Source of the DNA: CADCVQ01 sp038260305
GTDB lineage: Bacteria > Actinomycetota > Thermoleophilia > Solirubrobacterales > Solirubrobacteraceae
DNA length: 64,000 bases
Direction of reading: 5' to 3'
NCBI GenBank assembly: GCA_038260305.1
Contig: JBBSNY010000001.1
Location: forward strand, 248,001 to 312,000
Part shown: positions 27,947-35,753 of the stretch, one piece after another
How positions within the stretch are numbered: the first letter of the stretch is position 1
How the letters are laid out: the number at the start of each line of letters is the position of its first letter
The notes under the pieces: model-generated
Databases searched by the model: none
Told to the model about the DNA's origin: nothing
The model's input: only the letters and a program-made list of their open reading frames with translations
Program-made: the position numbers and the translations under genes

Positions 27947-28399
27947 CTACGCGCGACTCTCCAGAATCTGCTTGAGGCGTACCAGCGAGGCCCGCGCCTC
28001 CTTCTCCGGAATGCCGCCGACGATCACCTTCGACGCGGCCGCGCCGAGCGGACCGAACGGCGTCCGGAACTCGTTGCGGTAGTCAAAGTGGACAAGCCCG
28101 TTGCGCTCGCTGAGGCGATGCTCGGTCACGGCTCGGGAGCGGGCCGGGCCGCTGCCCTCCCAGCGCGCGATGGTCGGCTCGCGCACGATGTCAAGCGTCC
28201 AGTGCACCTTGAAGCGCACGCCCCGCAGGTGCAGCGTCTGGTCCATGCGAAATCCGGGCCGCAGCGGGCCGCGGTCGACGTTCGAGACGGCGTCCACGAT
28301 CGTCACCCAGTCGCGGTAGTGCGACGGATCCATCACGTAGTCCCACACGTCCTGCATCGAGGCGTCGATGTCGATGCTGGCGAGGACGATGGCGGCCAC
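27947..28399 (-). CDS. SRPBCC (START-like) family protein
   Basis: A 150-residue ligand-binding protein of the polyketide cyclase/START-like superfamily: strand 1 SIDIDASMQDVWDYVMDPSHYRDW, then a beta sheet (HLRGVRFKVHWTLDIVREPTIARW) and the long C-terminal helix (PEKEARASLVRLKQILES). No catalytic residues are obvious. GTG at 28399 is chosen because TAGGGT ends 7 nt upstream; GTG at 28408 is an alternative. It lies 24 bp after the NAD(P)-binding protein gene on the same strand; a shared small hydrophobic substrate is conceivable but unsupported. Confidence 0.8.
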   Translation of the reverse strand: MAAIVLASIDIDASMQDVWDYVMDPSHYRDWVTIVDAVSNVDRGPLRPGFRMDQTLHLRGVRFKVHWTLDIVREPTIARWEGSGPARSRAVTEHRLSERNGLVHFDYRNEFRTPFGPLGAAASKVIVGGIPEKEARASLVRLKQILESRA

Positions 28400-28406
28400 C
28401 GCGCGC

Positions 28407-28412
28407 ACCCTA
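28407..28412 (-). promoter_or_regulatory. TANNNT -10 hexamer (TAGGGT) upstream of the SRPBCC gene
   Basis: TAGGGT on the minus strand ends 7 nt before GTG 28399, without a ribosome binding site between. Predicts a leaderless mRNA and decides the start. Confidence 0.4.
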
Positions 28413-28423
28413 TCCCGCCTACG

Positions 28424-29338
28424 TCAGCGCGCGCGCAGCGGCTCGGCGGCTTCCCATTCGCGCAGCGCGTGCTCGACGGCGCGGTCGAAGTCGTGCACGC
28501 GCACGCCCAACAGTGCGGGGGCGCGGTCGTCGCGTGCGAGAAGGTCGCTGGACAGGCTCTCCATGAGCGGGGCGATGAAGCCCGGATCCTCACCCGCGAT
28601 GCGGGCGGCGACCGGTGCCGCGACCGGCGTGAGGTCGCGCCCGAGTCCGATCGCCGGGCGGCGCACGAGCATGAGGTCCGCAATGCGCCGCACGATCGCC
28701 TCGTAGGTGAGTGTCCGCGGGCCGGCGATGTCGAGTGACAGCCCGCCGGCCGCGTGCGGCGTCGTCGCCGCGGCAACGAGGAACGCGCGCACGTCGCGCA
28801 CGTCGATCGGCTGCGTGCGATGCGATCGCCACGCCGGCAGCGCGAGCACGGGCATTCGCTCGACGAGTCGCACGAGAAACCGAAACGAGCGCGAGCTCGA
28901 GCCGATGACGATCGACGCCCGCAGGGCGACGGCCTCGGGCAGACCCGCGAGCAGGATCCGCTCGACCTCCAGGCGGCTTGCGAGGTGGCGCGAGAGTGTG
29001 CGCTGTAGCGGCACGATCCCGCCGAGATAGACGGTGCGCCGCACACCGGCGCGCCGGGCGGCGTCGACGAAGTTCTGCGCCGCGGTGCGCTCGCGCTCCT
29101 CAAAGCCGGGGCCCGAGCCCTCCATCGAGTGGATGAGGAAGTAGGCGACATCGACGCCGTCCAGCGCCGCGTCGAGCCCGGCGCCGCTGATCGCGTCGCC
29201 GCGAACGACCTCCACTTCCGGCGCGTCGACCCGCGCCGGATCGCGCGACAGCCCGCGTAGCTCGTGGCCCTCGCGCCGCAGCGCGGGCACCAGCGCCGAG
29301 CCGATCGAGCCGCTGATGCCGGTCAGGAGGATGCGCAT
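28424..29338 (-). CDS. NAD(P)-binding atypical SDR family protein
   Basis: A 304-residue Rossmann protein of the NAD-dependent epimerase/NmrA-like atypical SDR group. The cofactor motif is ILLTGISGSIGSALVPAL, followed by RGDAISGAGLDAALDGVDVAYFLIHSM and a substrate domain (SLDIAGPRTLTYEAIVRRIADLMLVRRP). The classical YxxxK is not clear, as in many members. Start ATG at 29338; a longer frame begins at 29350. Its 5' end is 20 bp from the divergent FMN oxidase gene. Confidence 0.83.
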   Translation of the reverse strand: MRILLTGISGSIGSALVPALRREGHELRGLSRDPARVDAPEVEVVRGDAISGAGLDAALDGVDVAYFLIHSMEGSGPGFEERERTAAQNFVDAARRAGVRRTVYLGGIVPLQRTLSRHLASRLEVERILLAGLPEAVALRASIVIGSSSRSFRFLVRLVERMPVLALPAWRSHRTQPIDVRDVRAFLVAAATTPHAAGGLSLDIAGPRTLTYEAIVRRIADLMLVRRPAIGLGRDLTPVAAPVAARIAGEDPGFIAPLMESLSSDLLARDDRAPALLGVRVHDFDRAVEHALREWEAAEPLRAR

Positions 29339-29344
29339 CGCCCC

Positions 29345-29350
29345 TACCAT
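29345..29350 (+). promoter_or_regulatory. TANNNT -10 hexamer (TACCAT) upstream of the 2-hydroxyacid oxidase
   Basis: TACCAT ends 8 nt before ATG 29359, inside the 20-bp gap between divergent genes. No Shine-Dalgarno is present. Confidence 0.4.
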
Positions 29351-29358
29351 CGTGGCCC

Positions 29359-30411
29359 ATGCGACTGCTCGGCGAACTCGAGGCGCAGACCCGCGAGCGG
29401 ATCCCGCGCTCGCACTACGACTACTTCGCGGGCGCCGCCGGCGACGAGCGCACGCTCGCCGAGAACGAGCGGGCGTGGCGCCAGGTGTGGGTGCGCCCGC
29501 GGGTCATGGTCGACGTCAGCGCGATCGATACGAGCCTCACGCTGCTGCAGCGGCGCCTGGAGCTGCCGGTGCTGCTCGCGCCGATGGCTGCGCAGTGCCT
29601 GCTGCACGCCGACGGCGAGGTCGCGGCGGCACGCGCGGCTGGCTCCGCGGGCACGATCTATTGCCTGTCGACGCGCGCGACGACCGATCTCGCGGACGTC
29701 GCGGCGGCGGCGACCGGGCCGCTGTGGTTTCAGCTCTACGTCGACGTCGATCGCGAGCGCACCGAACGCGTGCTCGCGCGCGCCGCCGAGCACGGCTACG
29801 ACGCGATCCTGCTGACGGTCGACCTGCCGGTCGGCGGGCGCCGCGAGCGCGAGCGCGGCCACGGGGCGTTCCCGTTTCCCGACGGGATCGCGCTCGCGTC
29901 GCACCTCGGCCACGAGCTCGAGACTCACCAGACCGCGATCGGCGGCTGGGATGCGAGCCTGACGTGGCCGGACGTCGCCTGGGTGCGGGCGGCTTGCGGC
30001 GGCCTGCCGGTGATCGTCAAGGGCCTGCTGTGCGCGGAGGACGCGGAAGCGGCGATCGAGGCCGGCGTCGACGCGATCGTCGTCTCCAACCACGGCGGCC
30101 GCCAGCTCGACGGCAGCGTCCCGAGCGCGGTCGCGCTGCGCGAGGTCGCGGCGGCCGTCGGCGGACGCGTTGCAGTGCTCGTCGACGGCGGGATCCGCGA
30201 CGGCACCGACGTCCTGCGCGCACTCGCGCTCGGCGCCGACGCGGTGCTCGTCGGGCGGCCGTACGCATGGGGCCTGGCGACGGGCGGCGAGGCCGGCGTG
30301 CGCGCGGTGCTCGAGGCCTTCGGCGACGACCTGCGGCGCGCGCTCGCGCTCGCCGGCTGCCCTGACCTGAGCTCGGTCGACGGCAGCCGCGTGCGGCTGG
30401 CGCAATGGTGA
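29359..30411 (+). CDS. FMN-dependent alpha-hydroxy-acid oxidizing protein
   Basis: A 350-residue TIM-barrel flavoprotein of the lactate/glycolate oxidase family. Early HYDYFAGAAGDERTLAEN, then LLAPMAAQCLLH, WFQLYVDVDRERTERVLARA, VIVKGLLCAEDAEAAIEAGVDAIVVSNHGGRQLD (catalytic His and substrate Arg in SNHGGRQLD) and VDGGIRDGTDVLRALALGADAVLVGRPYAWG (FMN phosphate). All catalytic residues are kept. The acid oxidised cannot be read from the sequence. The next 239 bp contain no gene; they hold several AT-rich stretches but no motif I recognise. Confidence 0.92.
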   Translation: MRLLGELEAQTRERIPRSHYDYFAGAAGDERTLAENERAWRQVWVRPRVMVDVSAIDTSLTLLQRRLELPVLLAPMAAQCLLHADGEVAAARAAGSAGTIYCLSTRATTDLADVAAAATGPLWFQLYVDVDRERTERVLARAAEHGYDAILLTVDLPVGGRRERERGHGAFPFPDGIALASHLGHELETHQTAIGGWDASLTWPDVAWVRAACGGLPVIVKGLLCAEDAEAAIEAGVDAIVVSNHGGRQLDGSVPSAVALREVAAAVGGRVAVLVDGGIRDGTDVLRALALGADAVLVGRPYAWGLATGGEAGVRAVLEAFGDDLRRALALAGCPDLSSVDGSRVRLAQW

Positions 30412-30650
30412 TCGACCGCAGGCTTCTGCCGCAAAGAGCGCCAACAAGGGCGACGCCGGGGGGCGAGATTTGCATGCCGTTCACCTCTTCCACAAAGCAG
30501 AGATGTTTCGTACGCCATTTGCGGGCTACGTGATCTGAAAAACCGTCAAGGAGCGGAAAGCGGTCCTCGCGACCTCTTGCCGAGGCGTGCCGCGGCGTGG
30601 TGTCATAGACCTCGTCAGGCACGAATCACTCGGGGGGGAACGCGGAACAC

Positions 30651-30881
30651 ATGGGCAAGAGTCGGTCGACGGACAAGGCGGCGTGCGAGGACTGCTTCTT
30701 CCGCTGCAATCTGCTGTGTGCACTCGAGCTCGACGAGCCGTGCCCGACGTTCCGACCGAACAGCCCCGAGGGCCTGCGGCCGCCGCAGCAGCTGCGCTTC
30801 AGCTTCCGTCAGGAGCGCCGCACGCAGAGCGCCTGGGCGTTCCCGTCGGCCCAGGAGCAGGCGGCGCTGCACGCCGGCTGA
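30651..30881 (+). CDS. Small cysteine-cluster protein of unknown function
   Basis: A 76-residue protein with five closely spaced cysteines (CEDCFFRCNLLC, then EPCPTF near residues 12-31), followed by a basic, Gln/Arg-rich tail. The spacing C-x2-C-x3-C-x3-C-x7-C suggests a bound metal or iron-sulfur cluster. A G-rich stretch precedes ATG 30651 at a distance suited to ribosome binding. It is not in a clear operon: 95 bp separate it from the MBL hydrolase. I know no characterised family. Confidence 0.6.
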   Translation: MGKSRSTDKAACEDCFFRCNLLCALELDEPCPTFRPNSPEGLRPPQQLRFSFRQERRTQSAWAFPSAQEQAALHAG

Positions 30882-30964
30882 CGGGCGCTCACGGGCGGCC
30901 TCGTCCGTTCGGCCATCGCCTCCGCTTGCGTGCGCCATCGCACACTGCACGCGCGCGGCACTCG

Positions 30965-30970
30965 TAAGGT
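30965..30970 (+). promoter_or_regulatory. TANNNT -10 hexamer (TAAGGT) upstream of the MBL hydrolase
   Basis: TAAGGT ends exactly 6 nt before GTG 30977. There is no room for a leader or Shine-Dalgarno, so the mRNA is probably leaderless. Confidence 0.5.
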
Positions 30971-30976
30971 TCGACT

Positions 30977-31774
30977 GTGCGCATCACGGTCCTCGGCAAG
31001 TCGCCGTCCTGGCAGGACGCCGGCGGAGCGTGTAGCGGCTACCTCGTCGAGGACGCCGGCAGTCGCGTCCTACTGGACTGCGGCAGCGGGGTCTTCGCAC
31101 AGCTGCGGCGCGTGTGCGCGTACGTCGACGTCGACGCGATCGTCGTGTCGCACATGCACGCCGACCACTTCCTCGACCTCATCCCCTACGCCCACGCGCT
31201 GACCTACGCGCCACGCCAGCAGCCGCTCGCCGTCGAGCGCTGGCCCGGGAGGGAGCACCCGGCGCGCCCGCGCCTGTTCGTGCCGCCGGGAGCGAGCACG
31301 CTGCTGCGAACGCTGGCGCAGGCCGGCGGCCAGCCGGGGATCTTCGACCGCGCCTTCGAGCTCGGCGAGTACGACGTCTGCGGGACGCTCGAGCTCGGTG
31401 ACCTACGCGCGCGCTTCCAGCCGGTGCCGCACTACATACCCACGAACGCGATCGAGCTGCGGTCGGTGCACGGCGGCGGGCGCTTCGTCTTCGGCGCCGA
31501 CCACGGCCCGACCGACGCGCTGCGCGAGTTCGCCGCCGGCGCGGAGCTGCTCGTGCTCGAGGCGACGCTGCCATATGCGCCCGAGCACGAGGACGGGCGC
31601 GGCCACATGACCGCCGCCGAGGCGGGCGAGCATGCGGCGAGCTGCGGCGCGCGGCGGCTCGTGCTGACGCACATCACCGACGAGCTCGACCACGAACACG
31701 CGCTCGACGAGGCCCGGCGCTCCTACGATGGGCCGCTCGAGATCGCGCAGGCGGGCGCCGTCTACGAGGTCTGA
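30977..31774 (+). CDS. MBL-fold metal-dependent hydrolase (RNase Z-like)
   Basis: A 265-residue metallo-beta-lactamase-fold protein. The metal site is SHMHADHFLDL (HxHxDH), with further ligands expected at PHYIPTNA (His), FGADHGPTD (Asp) and LTHITDE (His). The N-terminus ITVLGKSPSWQDAGGACSGYLVEDAG is typical of the RNase Z/YhfI-like branch. There is no exosite as in true RNase Z, so tRNA 3' processing is uncertain and a phosphodiesterase role is as likely. It is followed 51 bp later by hsp20. Confidence 0.88.
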   Translation: MRITVLGKSPSWQDAGGACSGYLVEDAGSRVLLDCGSGVFAQLRRVCAYVDVDAIVVSHMHADHFLDLIPYAHALTYAPRQQPLAVERWPGREHPARPRLFVPPGASTLLRTLAQAGGQPGIFDRAFELGEYDVCGTLELGDLRARFQPVPHYIPTNAIELRSVHGGGRFVFGADHGPTDALREFAAGAELLVLEATLPYAPEHEDGRGHMTAAEAGEHAASCGARRLVLTHITDELDHEHALDEARRSYDGPLEIAQAGAVYEV

Positions 31775-31811
31775 TCGCCGACGCCGCACGTGCCGCCGCC
31801 CGCGAACGGGG

Positions 31812-31817
31812 TAGCCT
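31812..31817 (+). promoter_or_regulatory. TANNNT -10 hexamer (TAGCCT) upstream of hsp20-lon
   Basis: TAGCCT ends 8 nt before ATG 31826. It probably drives hsp20 and lon together. No HspR (HAIR) or CIRCE element is visible nearby. Confidence 0.4.
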
Positions 31818-31825
31818 CACCGCCA

Positions 31826-32326
31826 ATGCCGAGAGAGCGCGATCTGTTCGCCAATTTCGAGCGGATGCGCCGCGAGATGGACGAGCTCTTCGGCGACGTC
31901 TTCGGCAGCGTCGGGCTGACCTCGCGGCGGACGGGATTCTCGCCCGCGGTCGACGTCTTCTACGCGGACGATCCGCCGCGCGCGATCGTCCACGCCGAGC
32001 TCGCCGGGATCGATGCCGGCGACCTCGGCCTCGAGATCCAGGGCCGTGAGCTGACGCTCACCGGCAACCGCCGCGAGGCCGATGTCGAGGGCCGTGTCTA
32101 CCAGCAGCTCGAGATCGAGCACGGGCCGTTTCGGCGCACGATCTCACTCGGTGCGGACGTCGTCGCCGAGCAGGCCCGGGCGACGTACCGCGACGGCATC
32201 CTGCGTGTCGAGCTGCCACTCGCCGACGTCGAGGCGCACACCCGCAGCGTGCCGATCGAGCGCGGCGCCGGCGCCGGCAGCGTGCCGCCCGGCGCCGTCC
32301 AGCGGCGCGGTTCGGACGCGTCATGA
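31826..32326 (+). CDS. Hsp20/alpha-crystallin family small heat shock protein
   Basis: A 166-residue holdase chaperone. An N-terminal helix (FANFERMRREMDELFGDVFG) leads into the alpha-crystallin domain (about 40-130: FSPAVDVFYADDPPRAIVHAELAGIDAGDLGLEIQGRELTLTGNR ... GPFRRTISLGADV ... YRDGILRVELPLA). The C-terminal I-x-I motif is replaced by VPIERG. The stop overlaps the ATG of lon, so holdase and protease are made together. Start ATG at 31826. Confidence 0.93.
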   Translation: MPRERDLFANFERMRREMDELFGDVFGSVGLTSRRTGFSPAVDVFYADDPPRAIVHAELAGIDAGDLGLEIQGRELTLTGNRREADVEGRVYQQLEIEHGPFRRTISLGADVVAEQARATYRDGILRVELPLADVEAHTRSVPIERGAGAGSVPPGAVQRRGSDAS

Positions 32327-34740
32327 TCGACATCGTCAGCGACGGCAACGGGACGCAGGAGATCGAGGTCGGCGCGCGCCAGCAGCTGCCGCCGACGCTG
32401 CCGGTGCTGCCGCTACGCGAGACCGTGCCGTTCCCCGACACGCTGACGCCGCTGGCGATCGGCCAGGACCGCTCCGTGCAGCTCGTCAACGACGTGCTCG
32501 CGGGAAACCGCATGCTCGTCATGGTCGCCAGCCGCGTGCCCGAGCTCGAGGAGCCCGGTCCGCAGGAGCTCTACGAGGTCGGCGTCGTCGGCGTCGTCGC
32601 GCGCATGCTCAAGGTCCCCGACGGGACGTTGCGGCTGCTCGTGCAGGGCGCCCAGCGGGTGCGCATCGACGGCTGGAACAGCGAGAAGCCCTACCTCGTC
32701 GCCGAGATCTCCGAGCTCCCCGACGTCGTCGAGGAGTCTCTCGAGCTGACCGCGCTCATGCGCTCCGTCCAGCAGACGTTCTCGCAGATCGTCGAGGCCG
32801 TGCCGTACCTGCCCGAGGAGCTGCAGGTCGCGGTCGCGAACGTCGAGGACGCGAGCGCGCTCAGCCACCTGATCTCCGGCTCGCTGCGGCTGCCGACCGA
32901 GCGCAAGCAGGAGCTGCTCGAGGAGACCAACGTCGCGCGCCGGCTGCGGCGCCTGACCGAGGTGCTCGCGCGCGAACTCGAGGTCATCTCGATCGGCTCG
33001 GAGATCCAGCATCAGGTGCAGTCCGAGATGGACCGCTCGCAGCGCGAGTTCGTCCTGCGCCAGCAGCTCAAGGCGATCCAGGACGAGCTCGGGGAGTTCG
33101 ACGAGTCGGCCGCCGAAGCCAACGAGCTGCGCGAGCAGCTCGCGGCGCGGAACCTGCCCGGGGACGTGCGCAAGCAGGTCGACCGCGAGCTCGGGCGCCT
33201 GGAGAACCTGCCGACGCAGGCCGCCGAGCACGGCGTCATCCGCGCCTACCTGGAGTGGATCGCGTCGCTGCCGTGGGACACGAGCACCGAGGACAACCTC
33301 GACCTTGACAACGCGCGCAAGGTCCTGGAGGAGGATCACTACGGCCTCGAGCAGGTCAAGGACCGGATTCTCGAGTTCCTCGCGGTGCGCAAGCTGAAGC
33401 CGGACGCGCGTGGCACGATCCTGTCGTTCGTCGGGCCGCCGGGCGTCGGCAAGACCTCGCTCGGGCGCTCGATCGCACGAGCGCTGGGGCGCGAGTTCGA
33501 GCGCATCTCCGCCGGCGGCATGCATGACGAGTCGGAGATTCGCGGCCACCGGCGCACGTACATCGGCGCGATGCCCGGGACGATCATCCGCGCGCTGCGC
33601 GACGCCGGCTCGAACAACCCGTTGTTCATGATCGACGAGATCGACAAGATGGGCTCGAATTTCCGCGGCGGGGCGGGCGGGATCGAGTCCGCGATGCTCG
33701 AGGTGCTCGACCCCGAGCAGAACGAGCACTTCCGCGATCACTACCTCGACCTGCCGTTTGACCTCTCGAAGGTCATGTTCATCACGACGGCGAACACGCT
33801 CGACACGATCCCCGGTCCGCTGCGCGACCGCATGGAGATGATCGACATCGCCGGCTACACGGCCGACGAGAAGCTGCAGATCGCGCGCCGCTACCTCGTG
33901 CCGCGCCAGGCCGAGCGCAACGGCCTGCGCACGTCGCAGCTGCGGATCACCGACGCCGCCCTGCGGGCGGTGATCGCGGACTACACGCGCGAGGCGGGCG
34001 TGCGCGAGCTCGAGCGCCAGATCGGCGCGATCGCCCGCAAGGTCGCGCGCGGGGTCGCCGAGGAGCAGCCCGCGAAGGGCTCGATCGGCGAGGCGAAGGC
34101 GCGCGAGCTGCTTGGTCGCCGGCGCTATCATTCCGATGCCAAGCGCCGCACGCGGATTCCGGGCGTCGCGACCGGCCTCGCGTGGACACCGGTCGGCGGC
34201 GACGTCCTGTTCGTCGAGGCGACCTCGATGGACGGCGACGGCGAGCTCCAGATCACCGGCCAGCTCGGCGAGGTCATGAAGGAGTCCGCGCAGGCGGCGA
34301 TGTCCTACGTCCGCGGCCATCTCGCGCAGGTCGCGCCCGAGCTGCCGTCGGACTGGTTCAAGCACCACGACGTCCACATCCATGTGCCTGCGGGCGCGAT
34401 CCCGAAGGACGGGCCGAGCGCGGGGATCACGATGGCGACGGCTTTGGTCTCGCTGCTGAGCGGTCGTCAGATCCGCGACGACGTCGCGATGACCGGCGAG
34501 ATGACGCTGACCGGGCAGGTGCTGCCGATCGGCGGGCTCAAGGACAAGGCGCTCGCCGCACAGCGCAACGGGATCTCGTGCATCATCGCGCCGGAGCTCA
34601 ACGAGCCCGACACCGACGAGATCCCCGAGCACCTGCGCTCGAAGCTCGAGTTCCGCTTCGTCGAGCAGATCGACGACGTCCTCGCACTCGCGCTTGAGCC
34701 CGTCGCCGAGGTGCCGGCGCCGCGGGCGCGAGCCCGCTAG
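32323..34740 (+). CDS. lon: ATP-dependent Lon protease
   Basis: An 805-residue LonA-type AAA+ protease for misfolded and regulatory proteins. N-terminal substrate domain (LPVLPLRETVPFPDTLTPLAIG), long helical region, Walker A GPPGVGKTS beginning at residue 371, Walker B MIDEIDKMG, and the proteolytic dyad Ser699 (KDGPSAGIT) and Lys740 (IGGLKDKALAA). All elements are complete. It is coupled to hsp20 by an ATGA overlap, an arrangement that links a chaperone that holds substrates with the protease that destroys them. Confidence 0.97.
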   Translation: MIDIVSDGNGTQEIEVGARQQLPPTLPVLPLRETVPFPDTLTPLAIGQDRSVQLVNDVLAGNRMLVMVASRVPELEEPGPQELYEVGVVGVVARMLKVPDGTLRLLVQGAQRVRIDGWNSEKPYLVAEISELPDVVEESLELTALMRSVQQTFSQIVEAVPYLPEELQVAVANVEDASALSHLISGSLRLPTERKQELLEETNVARRLRRLTEVLARELEVISIGSEIQHQVQSEMDRSQREFVLRQQLKAIQDELGEFDESAAEANELREQLAARNLPGDVRKQVDRELGRLENLPTQAAEHGVIRAYLEWIASLPWDTSTEDNLDLDNARKVLEEDHYGLEQVKDRILEFLAVRKLKPDARGTILSFVGPPGVGKTSLGRSIARALGREFERISAGGMHDESEIRGHRRTYIGAMPGTIIRALRDAGSNNPLFMIDEIDKMGSNFRGGAGGIESAMLEVLDPEQNEHFRDHYLDLPFDLSKVMFITTANTLDTIPGPLRDRMEMIDIAGYTADEKLQIARRYLVPRQAERNGLRTSQLRITDAALRAVIADYTREAGVRELERQIGAIARKVARGVAEEQPAKGSIGEAKARELLGRRRYHSDAKRRTRIPGVATGLAWTPVGGDVLFVEATSMDGDGELQITGQLGEVMKESAQAAMSYVRGHLAQVAPELPSDWFKHHDVHIHVPAGAIPKDGPSAGITMATALVSLLSGRQIRDDVAMTGEMTLTGQVLPIGGLKDKALAAQRNGISCIIAPELNEPDTDEIPEHLRSKLEFRFVEQIDDVLALALEPVAEVPAPRARAR

Positions 34741-34809
34741 CCGGGTGGGCCGGCGCCGGACCGGGTATATGCTCGGCAGAAGCCACTTCAGCGATCAAAG
34801 GTGAACCAC

Positions 34810-35271
34810 ATGGCAGCGAAGGACAAGGCCGAGGCCGCCGCGGCGGCGGCCCGCAGCGCCGGTCACAACCCGTATGTGCAGCGCTTCATGCAGGACGAGA
34901 CGCTGCGCGACAACATGGTCGTCGCGGTCGAAGCGGCGCGCAGCGCGTACTCGCGCCTGAATCACGGCAAGACGCCCGCGAAGGCCCTGATGGAGGACAA
35001 GAAGCTGCACCGCGAGCTCAAGCGCTCCTCCGACGCGCTCCGCGACGCCACCGTCGCCCTGCGCGACGCCCCGAAGAGCAAGGCCGTCGTGAAGGCGAAG
35101 CGCAAGGGCGGCATGGGCAAGCTGCTGCTCGTCGCGATCGTCGGCGCCGTCGTCGCGATCGCCGCCAGCGAGGGTCTGCGCAACAAGGTGCTCGACGCGC
35201 TCTTCGGCGCCGAGGAGGAGTTCGACTACAGCTCCAACACGACTCCCGCCGCGCCGCCCGACTCCGCGTAG
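34810..35271 (+). CDS. Membrane-anchored protein of unknown function
   Basis: A 153-residue protein with an Ala/Arg/Lys-rich helical N-terminal part (AKDKAEAAAAAARSAGHNPYVQRFMQDETLRDNMVVAVEAARSAYSRL), a basic stretch (KAKRKGG), one transmembrane helix (about 106-122) and an acidic tail after FGAEEEFDY. Topology suggests a cytoplasmic helical domain on a C-terminal anchor. The ATG at 34810 is preceded by AAAGGTG at a good distance; GTG at 34801 is possible. Similar anchored helical proteins occur in this lineage without a known role. Confidence 0.7.
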   Translation: MAAKDKAEAAAAAARSAGHNPYVQRFMQDETLRDNMVVAVEAARSAYSRLNHGKTPAKALMEDKKLHRELKRSSDALRDATVALRDAPKSKAVVKAKRKGGMGKLLLVAIVGAVVAIAASEGLRNKVLDALFGAEEEFDYSSNTTPAAPPDSA

Positions 35272-35297
35272 GTCCGCGATCCGCAACGACCTGTGGG

Positions 35298-35324
35298 GGG
35301 CGCCGCTGTGGCGCCCTTCGTCGT
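35298..35324. terminator. GC hairpin between convergent genes
   Basis: GGGCGCC, 5-nt loop, GGCGCCC, followed by TTCGTCGTT on the plus strand. Fits an intrinsic terminator for the preceding plus-strand gene. Confidence 0.6.
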
Positions 35325-35348
35325 TCGGGATGACCTGCGGCTCGCCCC

Positions 35349-35717
35349 TCAACCCGCCTTCGGCGCCTGGAAGCGCGTTCCGATCGTGATCAGCAGGTGC
35401 GCCACGCCAAGGACGATGAACAGCGCCGTGGGCGCGCTCTCGCCGGAGAAGCCGAACAAGAACGGCGCGGCAACGAGGATCGCCGCGAGTACGTAGTCGA
35501 GCAGCACGTGGACGGCGATCGGGATCGAGTTGACGAGCGAGCTCGGGCCGTCCGTGCTGGCCGCGACGACGAGCACGACGAGGCCCGCGATGATCGACAC
35601 GGCGATCGCCGCGTTGTGAGCGAAGCCGAGGAGAAACGGCGCCGCGATGAGCAGCACGCCGGCGGCGTACTCGATGACGCCGTGCAGCAGGCGGGATATG
35701 GGACCCTGACGCAGCAA
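35349..35717 (-). CDS. SPW-repeat-like small membrane protein
   Basis: A 122-residue protein with four hydrophobic helices in two similar halves: GVIEYAAGVLLIAAPFLLGFAHN and VLLDYVLAAILVAAPFLFGFSGE. The repeated AAPFLxGF motif marks an internal duplication of a two-helix unit, as in SPW-repeat membrane proteins. Start is TTG at 35717. Function is unknown. It follows the R2-like gene on the same strand after a 36-bp gap. Confidence 0.7.
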   Translation of the reverse strand: MLRQGPISRLLHGVIEYAAGVLLIAAPFLLGFAHNAAIAVSIIAGLVVLVVAASTDGPSSLVNSIPIAVHVLLDYVLAAILVAAPFLFGFSGESAPTALFIVLGVAHLLITIGTRFQAPKAG

Positions 35718-35753
35718 ACCTGCCCAGAACCTACTCGTCGGCGCGAGCGCCGG

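Noticed and set aside
30412..30650. AT-richer 239-bp gap considered as a riboswitch or small RNA
   Set aside because: No recognised riboswitch core or terminator is visible; left unannotated.
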